Shown: piece after piece, positions 1 through 10,074 of the stretch
Numbering within the stretch: the stretch's first letter is position 1
Layout: every line of letters begins with the position of its first letter
Assembly (NCBI RefSeq): GCF_018861705.1
Contig: NZ_JAHLEC010000001.1
Coordinates: forward strand, 144,879 to 208,878
Origin: Clostridium psychrophilum
GTDB taxonomy: Bacteria; Bacillota; Clostridia; Clostridiales; Clostridiaceae
DNA: 64,000 bases
Direction: 5' to 3'
The notes under the pieces: generated by a model
Database searches by the model: none
What the model was told of the DNA's origin: nothing
Seen by the model: only the letters and a program-made list of their open reading frames with translations
Program-made: the position numbers and the translations under genes

Positions 1-606
1 CATAAGACACGTAGTATTAGTATCCATCACATCTTCAACTAAAATGATTTCTTTCTTAACCATTGTTTCATAAAGCGCCTTGTTTATCATACTAGCCACT
101 GTAAAACTATCATAGGTTGACGACAATAAGGGAATACCCTTTTCATTGGCGAGTGCCTTTACTTTATCACTACAATTAAAACCTCCAGTAATTAATACTG
201 CAGCCTCATTTTGAAGAGCAAGTAGTTGTGCTTCTTCCCTATTACCCACAATAAGTAAGTACCCCGGCCTTATATATCTATTTATTGATTCAAGAGCCAT
301 TGCACCTATAATAAATTTATTTAAGATTCTATTAATACCTTCTTTTCCACCTAAAACGGTTGCTTCAAGAATTCTTATAACTTCAGCATAAGTAAGGCTT
401 TCAATATTTTTTTTATATACCTTTTCAACTCTAACTGTTCCAACCCTGGGTACTGTATTAACAATTCCCATGTTCTCTGCCTCTTTTATTGCTCTATATG
501 ATGTACCTTCACTAAGCCCTAGTTCAGAGCTGATACCCCTTACTGATATTTTAGTTCCGATTTTTAGGGAAAGAATATGCTTAACTATCTCCTCATGTTT
601 TGACAT
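1..606 (-). CDS. HTH/DRTGG-domain regulator, YtoI-like (3' end outside window)
   Basis: I translated the first 606 bases on the minus strand as 202 uninterrupted codons starting MSKHEEIVKHI and running off the window edge. Residues 1-70 look like a winged-helix module (ISVRGISSELGLSEGTSYRAI). Residues from about 75 carry a DRTGG-like domain, with the stretch ITGGFNCSDKVKALANEKG and then SSTYDSFTVASMI. In Clostridia and Bacillus this pattern belongs to proteins that continue with CBS and hot-dog domains (YtoI type), thought to sense a nucleotide. The start ATG is preceded by AAGGAAGGTAG inside the end of whiA, so it is probably translated from the whiA mRNA. The CBS and hot-dog parts are not visible here. 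Confidence 0.8.
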   Translation of the reverse strand, partial: MSKHEEIVKHILSLKIGTKISVRGISSELGLSEGTSYRAIKEAENMGIVNTVPRVGTVRVEKVYKKNIESLTYAEVIRILEATVLGGKEGINRILNKFIIGAMALESINRYIRPGYLLIVGNREEAQLLALQNEAAVLITGGFNCSDKVKALANEKGIPLLSSTYDSFTVASMINKALYETMVKKEIILVEDVMDTNTTCLM

Positions 607-613
607 TATAAAT

Positions 614-1564
614 CTACCTTCCTTCTTTCCTTAATTCTTCAGCAATCTTTTCTATTCTTCGTAATCTATGATTAATCCCCGACTTTCCTACCGGTGGTTC
701 TAGTATTGCCCCAAGTTCTTTTAAAGATTCATCTGGATATTCCAGTCTTAATTCAGCAACTTCTCTCAAATTCTTAGGCAATCTTTTAAAACCTATTTCG
801 GCTTGTATTAATTTAATACTTTCTACTTGCCTTACTGACGCATTTACAGTTTTACTAAGATTTGCTGTTTCACAGTTTACAATTCTGTTTACATTATTCC
901 TCATTTCCTTCATTATCCTTACATTTTCTAAGAATAATAATGAGTTATGTGCACCAATTATATTAAGAAGATCAACAATCTGCTCACCCTCTTTAATATA
1001 AATAACAAAACTGCTTTTTCTTTGTATTATTTTTGAAAATAGTCCATAACTATTAATAAGTGTGCTTAGTTCCTGTGCATAATCATTATCATGCGTTACG
1101 AATTCAACATGGTAATTTTTTTCTGGATTACTAATGCTTCCACCGCCTAAAAAGGCACCTCTTATATATTTACGCTTGCATTCCTCAGCATCAATTAATC
1201 TTTCTGGTATTGTGTAATCTATAGAGAAAAAATTCTCGTCTTCAAGAACAGCCACTTGCTTTAATAGGTCTTTGACGCCCATTTCTTCGGTTATTATAAC
1301 TACATAAACATTCTTTTTTTTAAGAGAATTGCTTCTCTTAACTAGCAATTTAGCATGAATTTCAAAATGTTCCTTTAATAATTTAAAAATAAGTCTTGCT
1401 ATTGCTGGGTTTTCAGTGGTTATTTGAAAATTAATTTGTTTATTAGACCCAAGTCCAATAGTTCCACTAACCTTCATTATAGCCGCCATTTCAGCCATGG
1501 CTTCCTCCTTACTCATGTCTGTAAATCTACAAATTTCATTTTTAACCTTAGACGAAAATGACAT
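614..1564 (-). CDS. whiA: DNA-binding protein WhiA
   Basis: A 316-residue WhiA/YvcL-type protein. The N-terminal two thirds has the LAGLIDADG-derived fold (FLGGGSISNPEKNYHVEF), and the C-terminal third is a helix-turn-helix (NASVRQVESIKLIQ). WhiA controls cell division and sporulation genes in Actinobacteria and affects division and chromosome segregation in Firmicutes. I chose MSFSSKVKNEI as the start because AAGGAGT lies just upstream of it; the frame stays open 20 codons further but without family similarity. It is the third gene of rapZ-yvcK-whiA, four bases after yvcK, an order conserved across Firmicutes. Confidence 0.95.
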   Translation of the reverse strand: MSFSSKVKNEICRFTDMSKEEAMAEMAAIMKVSGTIGLGSNKQINFQITTENPAIARLIFKLLKEHFEIHAKLLVKRSNSLKKKNVYVVIITEEMGVKDLLKQVAVLEDENFFSIDYTIPERLIDAEECKRKYIRGAFLGGGSISNPEKNYHVEFVTHDNDYAQELSTLINSYGLFSKIIQRKSSFVIYIKEGEQIVDLLNIIGAHNSLLFLENVRIMKEMRNNVNRIVNCETANLSKTVNASVRQVESIKLIQAEIGFKRLPKNLREVAELRLEYPDESLKELGAILEPPVGKSGINHRLRRIEKIAEELRKEGR

Positions 1565-1568
1565 TATT

Positions 1569-2906
1569 CTACTCCTTACTTTGTTTATTTTCTTTAAGCT
1601 TTTGTGATAGATAAAAGTATTCAACTATTTTTTTCTTATCTTTAAATAACCTTTTCTCCATAATTGTTTCAACTAAAATTGCTGCAAGCTTATCTGCATC
1701 ATGTCTTATATATCCTTTTCCAACTTTAACAAAATCTTTCTTTATTACTCCTATACCAAGTTTTTTAACTTCCTCTTCATTTATGTTAACCATATTTGAA
1801 TTTTCATCAAGATATTTTTTCTCAAGTTCGCTACTTATTTTCCCCGTGTTTACAACCACGTAATCAATTACCTTACATTTAGTGTGTTTATTAATAGCCT
1901 TTATATGATCTATAACTCCGAAATTATCACTTTCTCCTGGTTGAGTCATAATATTTGCGACATAGACCCTTATTGCTTTTGTTTTAGACAATGAATTTCT
2001 TATTTCCTTTACTAATAAGTTTGGAATAATGCTAGTATAAAGGCTCCCTGGCCCAAGTATTACTGCATCTGCTTCATTTATTGCAACCAGCGCTTCCTTT
2101 AATGCTCTAGCATCTTTAGGTTCTATAAAAACCTCATCAATTGGGCTATTATTGTCTATAACACCTTGTGGTATATTAGACTCACCATCAATTATCATTC
2201 CATTCTTAAGTTTTGCCTTCAAAACCATATTATCTAAAGTAACTGGAATAACTCTTCCGGTTACTGCAAGTACTGAGCTCATTTTCTGAACAGCTTCTTC
2301 AAAGTTATTTGAAATTCCATCCATCGCAGCTAAAAATAGATTACCAAAACTCTGGTCCTTCAATCGTCCGTCTGTAAATCTATACTGCAATAACTCATCC
2401 ATAAGCGGCTCCGTTTCTGCTAGTGCCAACATACAATTTCTAATATCTCCTGGTGGAAGTATGCCTAAATCTTCTCTTAGAACTCCTGATCCCCCACCAT
2501 CGTCTGCTACTGTTACTATTGCAGTTATATTGTTTGTATATTTCTTTAGCCCTCGGAGCATAGTTGATAAGCCAGTACCTCCACCAATTACTACTATTTT
2601 AGGCCCTTTTACAAGCACTCTCTTTTCATAAATTAAATTTTTTAAATTTTTGGAGTCAATAGCTACGTCCAAATTTCCCGTGTTCACAAGTATAATAAAG
2701 AATTTAATAATCTGGATTATAGATATATATATTATTAGAGCTCCAATGGCTATTATAAAAATTGAAACACCAATGTTCCTAAAAGTAAGATTAGATTCAT
2801 TTATAATTCTAACAATTCCAAAAGCTAAAATGGAACAGCCTAAGATACCTAGAAGAATCCACCTTTTTATATTAACGCCAGGTGCAAGTAGCTTACTAAG
2901 CATCAT
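1569..2906 (-). CDS. yvcK: YvcK/CofD-like UDP-GlcNAc-binding protein with N-terminal membrane segments
   Basis: A 445-residue YvcK protein. The N-terminal 80 residues hold two hydrophobic segments ([16 protein letters not shown] and [19 protein letters not shown]), the longer form common in Clostridia. The CofD-like domain begins around residue 103 with [16 protein letters not shown] and [11 protein letters not shown]. Bacillus YvcK binds UDP-N-acetylglucosamine and is needed for cell-wall homeostasis on gluconeogenic carbon. The start ATG overlaps the rapZ stop (ATGA), which implies translational coupling. The cytoplasmic-domain assignment is secure; the membrane anchoring is inferred from hydrophobicity. 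Confidence 0.95.
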   Translation of the reverse strand: MMLSKLLAPGVNIKRWILLGILGCSILAFGIVRIINESNLTFRNIGVSIFIIAIGALIIYISIIQIIKFFIILVNTGNLDVAIDSKNLKNLIYEKRVLVKGPKIVVIGGGTGLSTMLRGLKKYTNNITAIVTVADDGGGSGVLREDLGILPPGDIRNCMLALAETEPLMDELLQYRFTDGRLKDQSFGNLFLAAMDGISNNFEEAVQKMSSVLAVTGRVIPVTLDNMVLKAKLKNGMIIDGESNIPQGVIDNNSPIDEVFIEPKDARALKEALVAINEADAVILGPGSLYTSIIPNLLVKEIRNSLSKTKAIRVYVANIMTQPGESDNFGVIDHIKAINKHTKCKVIDYVVVNTGKISSELEKKYLDENSNMVNINEEEVKKLGIGVIKKDFVKVGKGYIRHDADKLAAILVETIMEKRLFKDKKKIVEYFYLSQKLKENKQSKE

Positions 2907-3790
2907 AGCTTAATGTCACCACCTCTATTTGCATCTTCATTTATATCTCTGTGATCTATATTAACGTCATAACCATCTTTATCAAGTATTTCATAAATTT
3001 TGTTAGCTATAGCTACTGACCTGTGCCTTCCCCCAGTACATCCTATTGAAACTATGAGTTGTCTTTTTCCCTCTGCCTTGTAATTTGGAATTAGGAATTC
3101 TAGCATATCTTTAAGTTTTTCAATAAACAATTTTGTCCCGTCAAACTCTAATACATAATCGCGAACAGGTTTATCATTACCCGAGTACTGCTTAAGCTCT
3201 GGAATGTAATATGGATTAGGCAAAAATCTAACATCAAAAACTAAATCTGAGTCCACAGGCATTCCATATTTAAACCCAAAAGAAAGCACAGTTATAATAA
3301 GTTTAGTTTCTATTTGACCTTCCTCACCATAAATATTATTTATCTCCTGGGTTAATTCCCTTGCAGAAAGTCTTGATGTATTAATTATATGATCAGCACG
3401 TTCACGTACAGCTTTAAGTCTTCGTCTCTCAGTTGCAATACCATTTAAAACTCTTCCCTCAGGTGATAGTGGATGTTTTCTTCTTGACTCTTTGTATCTC
3501 TTAACAAGTACCTTATCTGATGCCTCTAAAAATAGTATTTCATACTTGTATCCTTGATCTTTTAGATAAGCTAAACTGTCAAATATATCATCAAAAAACT
3601 TTCCGCCCCTAATATCTATAACTAAAGCAATTCTATCTATATTTCCATTAGATTGATAACATGCTTCCGCAAATTTCGGAATTAATAAAGGTGGTAAATT
3701 ATCCACACAAAAAAATCCTAAATCCTCAAGATTTCTTACAGTTTGTGTTTTCCCAGCTCCTGATAACCCGGTCAATATAACAAATCTCAT
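2903..3790 (-). CDS. rapZ: RNase adapter / nucleotide-binding protein RapZ (YvcJ)
   Basis: A 295-residue P-loop protein with Walker A GLSGAGKT at residues 8-15 and the C-terminal signature [15 protein letters not shown]. RapZ in E. coli controls GlcN-6-P synthesis through small-RNA decay; the Firmicute homologue YvcJ binds ATP and GTP and affects competence. The start MRFVILTG is preceded by GAGGGGGG; a longer open frame of 12 codons upstream lies over that ribosome binding site and is unlikely to be used. First gene of rapZ-yvcK-whiA. Confidence 0.95.
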   Translation of the reverse strand: MRFVILTGLSGAGKTQTVRNLEDLGFFCVDNLPPLLIPKFAEACYQSNGNIDRIALVIDIRGGKFFDDIFDSLAYLKDQGYKYEILFLEASDKVLVKRYKESRRKHPLSPEGRVLNGIATERRRLKAVRERADHIINTSRLSARELTQEINNIYGEEGQIETKLIITVLSFGFKYGMPVDSDLVFDVRFLPNPYYIPELKQYSGNDKPVRDYVLEFDGTKLFIEKLKDMLEFLIPNYKAEGKRQLIVSIGCTGGRHRSVAIANKIYEILDKDGYDVNIDHRDINEDANRGGDIKL

Positions 3791-3927
3791 TAAAAACCCC
3801 CCTCTATAAAAAATAAATAATTTCAATATAATTAGATTAATTTTAAATGTATAATTAATGAATTGTATTAATACAATATCACTATTTATTATAACACATG
3901 TATTGATAATTACAGATATACAAGCAT

Positions 3928-3961
3928 AAAAAAATACACAGAAATTTAACTTACTGTGTAT
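3928..3961 (-). terminator. Rho-independent terminator after murB
   Basis: The inverted repeat ATACACAG/CTGTGTAT (3934-3941 with 3954-3961) is followed on the minus strand by a run of seven U. It lies ten bases after the murB stop and separates murB from rapZ. Confidence 0.85.
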
Positions 3962-3970
3962 CCTAAAATG

Positions 3971-4888
3971 CTATTTATCTTCGCCCCAAATTTTTACTTC
4001 AGTGCTAAGTCTTACACCAAATTTTTCTTCCACTGTATCTTCTACAAGCTTAATTAAATCTAATATGTCCTTTGCAGTAGCATTCTTTTTATTTATGATA
4101 AATCCAGAATGTTTAACAGATACCTGAGCATCTCCAACGCATGTACCTTTTAAATCAGACTCTTGTATAAGTACACTAGCATAATGCCCCTCTGGCCTTT
4201 TGAATGTGCTCCCAGCCGATGGATATTCTAATGGTTGTTTGTCACTTCTTTTTTTAGCAAGATCATCCATTCTCGCCTTTATAACTTTTTTATCTCCATC
4301 TTCAAGACAAAGAGTAACACTTATTACAGTATATCCATATTTTAGTACAGCACTACTTCTGTAAGATAGTTCCATTTCATCTTTATTTAAGTTTAGAAGT
4401 TCTCCATTATTATCCACGACTAGTGTGCTTTCAAGAACCATAGACATTTCGCCATTATATGCTCCTGCATTCATAGCTGCCGCGCCACCGATACTACCTG
4501 GAATTCCACTAGCAAATTCAATTCCTTTAAGTCCAGCATCTAATGCCGCCATTGTTACATTGTATAGCGATGCCCCACTTTCAGCAGTTATCTTATTTCC
4601 TTCTACTTTAATATTATTAATCTTACATAATTTTATGACAACACCACGAATTCCGCCATCACGTACAAGCAAATTAGACCCATTTCCTATTAGATAATAA
4701 ATAACATTATTTTCTTTACAGATTTTTATCAAAGCTTGAACTTCGTTAACATCTTTTGGTGTTAATAAAATATCTGCTGGTCCACCAACTTTAAAAGAAG
4801 TATGATTTCCCATAAGTTCATCTATCTTTATGTTTTCTTTAGTTGTTACTTTATTTATTTGCTTTATTAGTTTCGCATATTGCTTCAT
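3971..4888 (-). CDS. murB: UDP-N-acetylenolpyruvoylglucosamine reductase
   Basis: A 305-residue type-II MurB, which makes UDP-MurNAc from UDP-GlcNAc-enolpyruvate with FAD and NADPH in the cytoplasm. The FAD-binding domain begins [14 protein letters not shown]. The stretch [22 protein letters not shown] and the catalytic stretch [13 protein letters not shown] are intact, and the C-terminal [13 protein letters not shown] matches the family. The start ATG has AAGGAGTAGAAT just upstream. It stands between uvrC and rapZ as in other Clostridium genomes and has its own terminator. Confidence 0.96.
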   Translation of the reverse strand: MKQYAKLIKQINKVTTKENIKIDELMGNHTSFKVGGPADILLTPKDVNEVQALIKICKENNVIYYLIGNGSNLLVRDGGIRGVVIKLCKINNIKVEGNKITAESGASLYNVTMAALDAGLKGIEFASGIPGSIGGAAAMNAGAYNGEMSMVLESTLVVDNNGELLNLNKDEMELSYRSSAVLKYGYTVISVTLCLEDGDKKVIKARMDDLAKKRSDKQPLEYPSAGSTFKRPEGHYASVLIQESDLKGTCVGDAQVSVKHSGFIINKKNATAKDILDLIKLVEDTVEEKFGVRLSTEVKIWGEDK

Positions 4889-5036
4889 ATTCTACTCCTT
4901 GAAAATATTAATATATTTATATTCTTCTATCATAAATCATATAATTATGTATAGAAGTTATAGTTCCTATAGTTTACCCTTTTTTTAAATTTATTTCAAC
5001 CGTATAAAATTATTATTCTCCCTATTAGTTTTGTAA

Positions 5037-6902
5037 TTATTTGCTGTTTTTAAAAAATTCTATAACAGATTCCACAGCTTTACTATCCATAGAAGGGGTA
5101 TCCATTAGTTCCACTTTACTCGCAATTTTTATATTATCAACGCTACCAAACTTCTTTAATAACTCGCGTCTTCGCTTACCCCCAATATTGGGTATATTAT
5201 CTAATATAGAGTATAAAGTTCTTTTATCTCTCAAACTTCTGTGATAAGTAATGGCAAATCTATGCACCTCATCTTGTATTCTAGTAATTAAGTGCATACT
5301 TTGTGAATTACTTTTCATATTAAGCTCTATATTGTTGTATATTAATCCTCTAGTTCTGTGTTTATCATCTTTAACCATTCCGCAAACAGGTATGTCTATA
5401 TTAAGGTTATTCAAAACCTCTATTGCAACGTTAACTTGTCCTTTTCCACCATCCATTAAAATCAAATCAGGAAATATACAAAACTTTCCTTTGCTTAACT
5501 CTAGATGTCTTTCTTTAATCTTTTCTACTTCTTCTAATCCATGAAGAAATCTTCGTTCTAATATTTCACGCATACTATCATAATCATTAGCTCCTATTAC
5601 AGATTTTATTTTAAACCTTCTATAATCACTGCTTTTCGGTTTACCATTTTCAAAAACTACCATGCTTCCTACAGAATCTACACCCATTATATTGGAAATA
5701 TCATAAGATTCGATTCTCTCAGGTACTTCATCTAGTTCTAGTAATTCTACAAGCTCTGCCAATGCTATTTTATGGACTTCTTTATCTTGCATATCTTTTA
5801 ATTTAAAATTCTCAAGAGTTATCTTAGCATTGTTTTCTACCATCTCTAATGTTTTTTTCTTTTCTCCCTTTTGTGGGACTCTAATAGTAACCTTTGATTC
5901 TTTTTTAGAGCTAAGCCATAGCTCAAGAATTTCTGGTTCATTTATAAAAGGCACATATATTGTTTTGGGAATAAATGCCGCAGCCCCATAAAATCTTTTT
6001 ATAAATTCTTCTATAAGTTCATCCCCTGCCTGGTCCGCTTCATCATTTAATATAAAATGTTCACGTCCTACTATTTTACCATCACGAAGGAAAAATACCT
6101 GAATACAAACATCTTTTTCATCCACATGCATATTGATAAAATCTTCATTTTCACAATTTCCTATTATAATTTTTTGCTTTTGGTTTATTTTATCTATCGC
6201 CATTATTTTATCACGAAACGTAGCAGCCTTTTCGAATTCTAAAGATTCTGATGCACTTTCCATTTTTAACTTTAAAACATCTTTTATTTCTTTATCTTTT
6301 CCATTAAGTAATTCCATTGTACCTTTAATTATTTTTCCATAATCTTCTCTGTTAATATACCCAGCGCAAGGCGCTTTGCAAAGTCCTATATGATAATTAA
6401 GACAAGGACGTGTAGGTTTCATTCCTTCTTTAATACTTTTTCTACAAGTTCTAAGTGGGTATATTTGTTTTATAAGTTCAATAGTACTATAAACAGCTGC
6501 TGAGTCTGTGTACGGTCCAAAATATTTTCCTCCATCATTTGCTATGTTTCTAGTTACAAAAACACGTGGGAATTCCTCATTTATTGTTATTTTTATAAAG
6601 GGATAGCGTTTATCGTCCTTGAGCAAAATATTGTATCTAGGGCTATATCTTTTAATAAGATTACACTCGAGTATTAACGCCTCCATTTCCGAATCCGTTA
6701 CTATATACTCAAACTCAGATATATTTTTAACCATAGCCTTTACTTTTACAGAATGGTTTTTAGATTTTTTAAAATATTGCCTCACTCTATTTTTTAATAT
6801 TTTAGCCTTTCCAACATAGATTATTTCTCCAAGATTATTTCTCATTAGGTATACTCCTGGGGCATCTGGAAGACTTTTTAGTTGATATTCAAAATCAAAC
6901 AC
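5037..6902 (-). CDS. uvrC: Excinuclease ABC subunit C
   Basis: A 621-residue UvrC that makes the dual incision in nucleotide excision repair. Domains in order: GIY-YIG nuclease (PGVYLMRNNLGEIIYVGKA), a cysteine-containing zone (CRKSIKEGMKPTRPCLNYHIGLC split over residues 140-180), UVR domain (residues about 200-235), RNase H-like nuclease (IESYDISNIMG, DLILMDGGKGQ) and a C-terminal HhH pair (LDNIPNIGGKRRRELLKKFG). I prefer a GTG start at VFDFEYQL, because AAAGGGGG sits eight bases before it; an in-frame ATG 16 codons upstream has no good site. A 20-bp palindrome lies about 65 bases upstream. Confidence 0.94.
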   Translation of the reverse strand: MFDFEYQLKSLPDAPGVYLMRNNLGEIIYVGKAKILKNRVRQYFKKSKNHSVKVKAMVKNISEFEYIVTDSEMEALILECNLIKRYSPRYNILLKDDKRYPFIKITINEEFPRVFVTRNIANDGGKYFGPYTDSAAVYSTIELIKQIYPLRTCRKSIKEGMKPTRPCLNYHIGLCKAPCAGYINREDYGKIIKGTMELLNGKDKEIKDVLKLKMESASESLEFEKAATFRDKIMAIDKINQKQKIIIGNCENEDFINMHVDEKDVCIQVFFLRDGKIVGREHFILNDEADQAGDELIEEFIKRFYGAAAFIPKTIYVPFINEPEILELWLSSKKESKVTIRVPQKGEKKKTLEMVENNAKITLENFKLKDMQDKEVHKIALAELVELLELDEVPERIESYDISNIMGVDSVGSMVVFENGKPKSSDYRRFKIKSVIGANDYDSMREILERRFLHGLEEVEKIKERHLELSKGKFCIFPDLILMDGGKGQVNVAIEVLNNLNIDIPVCGMVKDDKHRTRGLIYNNIELNMKSNSQSMHLITRIQDEVHRFAITYHRSLRDKRTLYSILDNIPNIGGKRRRELLKKFGSVDNIKIASKVELMDTPSMDSKAVESVIEFFKNSK

Positions 6903-6966
6903 AATACACACCCCCTTTAATATATAATTTTTATAAACATATACAGTCATAATTGTACCAAGTCGT

Positions 6967-6986
6967 CAAATTTCCCGGGAAATTTG
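6967..6986. promoter_or_regulatory. Perfect 20-bp palindrome upstream of uvrC
   Basis: CAAATTTCCCGGGAAATTTG is a perfect palindrome 65 bases before the uvrC start. It lacks a U-tract on either strand, so it is not an obvious terminator, and it does not match the CGAAC-N4-GTTCG SOS box. It could be an operator for a dimeric regulator. Function is unknown. Confidence 0.4.
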
Positions 6987-7036
6987 TTATAAATTGCTCC
7001 TATATTATTTTACTTATGACATATGTTATGCTACCT

Positions 7037-7166
7037 TTAACAACATTTTGGAAGCTTCAAGTCTGCCATCTTCTATAAGTGATAGTTGTCTAGCCTAGGA
7101 AAATTACTTTGGTGGCAGTCTAAATTTGCTTCCAAAGTTGTTGCAGCGACCCAGGAGATGATTTGA
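7037..7166 (+). repeat. Family alpha repeat, full-length copy (alpha-1)
   Basis: Near-identical over about 130 bases to 57693-57829. It starts TTTAACAACATTTTGGAAGC and ends CAGCGACCCAGGAGATGATT. Two arms, GGAAGC...GTCTGCCA (7050-7067) and TGGCAGTC...GCTTCC (7113-7132), pair into a long imperfect hairpin. It lies between uvrC and the PBP gene, both on the minus strand. Confidence 0.85.
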
Positions 7167-7226
7167 CATCATTTCTCTCATTTGCCAACATCCTTAATTA
7201 TAATACTAATTGCTACATTTGTGACA

Positions 7227-7269
7227 AAATATAAAGTCAAATATTGTTATAATATTTGACTTTATATTT
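7227..7269 (-). terminator. Long perfect inverted repeat, probable terminator of the FHA-SEDS-PBP operon
   Basis: AAATATAAAGTCAAATATT at 7227-7245 pairs perfectly (19 bp) with 7251-7269 around a five-base loop. On the minus strand it is followed by UUUUGU. It lies about 90 bases beyond the PBP stop codon. Confidence 0.65.
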
Positions 7270-7294
7270 CCACCACTATGTACATGTTTTCTCA

Positions 7295-7343
7295 TGTTGT
7301 ATCTTCTAGGTCGATGTTCCCACTACCCAGGAGATGATTTAAT
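7295..7343 (+). repeat. Family alpha repeat, short copy (alpha-2)
   Basis: Begins TGTTGTATCTTCTAGGTCGA and ends CCCAGGAGATGATTTAAT, matching the right half of other alpha copies at 25200 and 31348. Its end is 13 bases from the stop codon of the PBP gene on the minus strand. Confidence 0.75.
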
Positions 7344-7355
7344 AATTAACAAGCA

Positions 7356-8777
7356 TTATTGCAAATATGTTCTAATAAGTTCCTTAGTTATGTTAGCCGC
7401 AAGAACTCCGCCTTGCCCACCATCCTCTATGATTACAGCTATAGCAATTTTAGGATTATCATAAGGTGCAAACCCAGTAAACCAAGCATGTGGTGCCTCT
7501 TGTTTACTAGGGTCATCATGATCTGCAGTTCCTGTCTTACCACTAACCAGTATGTTAGGCAAAGCAGCACTTTTACCTGTTCCTCCAGACACTACTGCCC
7601 TCATTAAAGTCTTCATAGTAGCTGCATTTTCACTTGTCATTACTTGAGCCAATTGTTTAGATTTCAATTTTTCTATTGAGTTTCCCTTGCTACTTAAAAT
7701 TTCTTTAACAAGCATTGGTTCCATCATAACACCATTATTAGCAACAGTACTCACAACTAATGCCATTTCCATAGGAGTAACTAAAACTCCAGCTTGACCT
7801 ATAGCACTTTGAGCAATATTACCTTTCTCGTTACTTTTATAGTTTGGGAATACACTGTTTTCTACAGTTAACCCTATAGTTGGAATATCTTTATTAAAAT
7901 AAAATTTTTCCGCCGTATTTTTTAATTCCTTATTTCCGAGATCAAGACCTAAAGAACCAAAGTACACATTACTAGAATGCATATAAGCAGATTTAAAATC
8001 AATATTTCCGAAAGACTCACCTTGAAAATCTCCTAGTAGTCTTGTTCCATTAACAACTAAACTTCCATTATCATTTTTGCTAGTATTTATAACATTTGTA
8101 ATGTTTTCTAACGCACTTGCTGCAGTGACAGTTTTAAATGTAGACCCTGGTGGATATAGCCCAGATACCGCTCTATTTAGAAGTGGCATGTCTTTATTTG
8201 AATTTATACTCTTCCACTCTTTGTCTAAATTATTAGGGTCATAAGAAGGTTTTGACACCATAGCTAAAATTTCACCTGTTTTAGGATTCATAGCCACAAT
8301 TGCTCCCCTGTGATCGCCTAAAAGATTATAAGCCTTTTCTTGTAATTTAGAATCAAGTGTAGTTCTTAAGCCATTACCAACTTTTTCTTCATTATCCTTA
8401 CTAAAAAAAGCAAATTTTGAAAGCGCCGAGTCACTATTACCCATAAGTTCACCGTCATACTTTTTTTCAAGTCCTGTAAGCCCATATATAGGATCCATAT
8501 ACCCTATAGCATGAGCAAAAACAGCGCCTTGTAAATAAGTCTGTTTTTGAGACGTTTCGCTTAATCTCGTACTTTTTGTAAGTGCTGTCATATCTTTATC
8601 ATAAATTGTTCCTCTTAATACCTTGTTTCGCTCAGCCCATAATCTTTGATTAAAAGAACTAGCTACAGCTGTTTCACTCTTAAACATGTATAAATAAGAT
8701 ATGTAAGAAATCAGAACAATAAAAAGTATTAAGAACACCAACATGACTTTTTTTATATTAATCACAAAATCATTCAT
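7356..8777 (-). CDS. Class B penicillin-binding protein paired with a SEDS protein (PbpA/FtsI type)
   Basis: A 473-residue membrane-anchored transpeptidase. Residues 10-30 form one membrane segment, and RGTIYD (56-61) is the usual start of the extracytoplasmic part. The catalytic motifs are complete: STFK (serine 212, lysine 215), SSN (268-270) and KTG (414-416). It is shorter than classical PBP2 (about 600-700) and matches the short PBPs that follow FHA and SEDS genes in Clostridia. The start overlaps the SEDS gene by eight bases. The probable role is cross-linking new peptidoglycan made by the SEDS partner. Two alpha repeats and a long hairpin follow the stop. Confidence 0.93.
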   Translation of the reverse strand: MNDFVINIKKVMLVFLILFIVLISYISYLYMFKSETAVASSFNQRLWAERNKVLRGTIYDKDMTALTKSTRLSETSQKQTYLQGAVFAHAIGYMDPIYGLTGLEKKYDGELMGNSDSALSKFAFFSKDNEEKVGNGLRTTLDSKLQEKAYNLLGDHRGAIVAMNPKTGEILAMVSKPSYDPNNLDKEWKSINSNKDMPLLNRAVSGLYPPGSTFKTVTAASALENITNVINTSKNDNGSLVVNGTRLLGDFQGESFGNIDFKSAYMHSSNVYFGSLGLDLGNKELKNTAEKFYFNKDIPTIGLTVENSVFPNYKSNEKGNIAQSAIGQAGVLVTPMEMALVVSTVANNGVMMEPMLVKEILSSKGNSIEKLKSKQLAQVMTSENAATMKTLMRAVVSGGTGKSAALPNILVSGKTGTADHDDPSKQEAPHAWFTGFAPYDNPKIAIAVIIEDGGQGGVLAANITKELIRTYLQ

Positions 8778-10014
8778 AACTTCTACCGTCCTCTGAAATT
8801 TTTTGAATTATACCTAATGAAAAGAAAGTTATTATCATTGAACTTCCACCAGCACTTACAAGTGGCAGCGTTATCCCTGTTAATGGTATGGCTCCAACAA
8901 CCCCTCCTACTATAACTAATACTTGAGCTGCTATCATCGTACTATAACCCACCGCAAGTAATCTTGTGAAATTATCCTTACTATAAATAGGCACTCGCAT
9001 ACATCTATAAAACAGTAAAAAGAATAAAATAAGAATAGCAAGCCCAGTAAGAAGTCCCATTTCCTCACAAATTGCTGAGAAAATAAAATCTGATTTAACT
9101 ACAGGAACCATGTTAGGATACCCAAGGCCAAGGCCTGTTCCAAAAAGTCCACCTGAAGCTATCGATATTAAAGATTGTACTATTTGAAGTCCTTCATTAT
9201 GACCATATTTCCATGGATCACCCCAGATCATAACCCTCAAGCGTACATGGCCAAAAAGTTTGTAACTTATAAAACCACCTATCATAAACAGCGCTAAGCA
9301 TAATAGTATATACTTAAAATTTGAGGTTGCAATATATAACATAGTTACTGCAATAGCAAAAAATAGCAATGCTGAGCCCAAATCCTTTTGAATAACCATG
9401 AACCCAAGTGATATCATAACTACAATACCAGGTTCAAGTAATGCCTTGAATTTCATTTTTTCTGACTTTCCTAAAGAATCTTTTCCATAACTCTGTAATG
9501 CTGCTGCTAGATATGCCACCAGAGATAGTTTAGCAAATTCAGTTGGCTGAAAACTAAAACCACCGATAGATATCCAATTTTTAGCTCCGTAAACTTCTTT
9601 TCCAAAAAAGGTTCCCATAGACATAAGTAAAAGAGTACATACTAAATAAACATATTTGTACTTTCCAAACTTAGATAAACTCGGGAATAACACTACCACT
9701 AAAATGAATACAGCAATGCCTATAGTATAATAAATAAGTTGTTTAAGCGCAGTAGGAGAGTCTAGTCTATATAAAATTCCCATTCCTATAACTGCAAGCA
9801 CATTTGAGAACAGTAAAATATATTTATCACCATCTGGGAAAAATCTTCTTATAATAAAATGAGAATACATAAAAATCAAACATATTATCGCACCCATTAT
9901 TATTGCACCTTTATCAAATGAACCTTTCCCAATAAAAAACATATTTCCAAACAAAACTATACATAAAAGATAAGTATACCTTAGAAGCTTCTTCTCTTCT
10001 TTTATACTTTCCAT
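8770..10014 (-). CDS. SEDS-family peptidoglycan polymerase (FtsW/RodA/SpoVE)
   Basis: A 414-residue integral membrane protein with about ten to twelve hydrophobic segments. The SEDS pattern is clear: GAKNWISIGGFSFQPTEFAKL, QKDLGSALLFFAIAVTMLYIA, and the C-terminal PLTGITLPLVSAGGSSMI. SEDS proteins polymerise lipid II outside the membrane together with a class B PBP, here the overlapping downstream gene. I take MESIKEEKK as the start because AGAGGTGAT lies directly before it. Sequence alone does not tell whether this is the division, elongation or sporulation paralogue. Confidence 0.94.
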   Translation of the reverse strand: MESIKEEKKLLRYTYLLCIVLFGNMFFIGKGSFDKGAIIMGAIICLIFMYSHFIIRRFFPDGDKYILLFSNVLAVIGMGILYRLDSPTALKQLIYYTIGIAVFILVVVLFPSLSKFGKYKYVYLVCTLLLMSMGTFFGKEVYGAKNWISIGGFSFQPTEFAKLSLVAYLAAALQSYGKDSLGKSEKMKFKALLEPGIVVMISLGFMVIQKDLGSALLFFAIAVTMLYIATSNFKYILLCLALFMIGGFISYKLFGHVRLRVMIWGDPWKYGHNEGLQIVQSLISIASGGLFGTGLGLGYPNMVPVVKSDFIFSAICEEMGLLTGLAILILFFLLFYRCMRVPIYSKDNFTRLLAVGYSTMIAAQVLVIVGGVVGAIPLTGITLPLVSAGGSSMIITFFSLGIIQKISEDGRSYE

Positions 10015-10074
10015 AATATCACCTCTTTTAATCATCACCTACGCACATGCTTTTCACATAGGATACTATAATAT

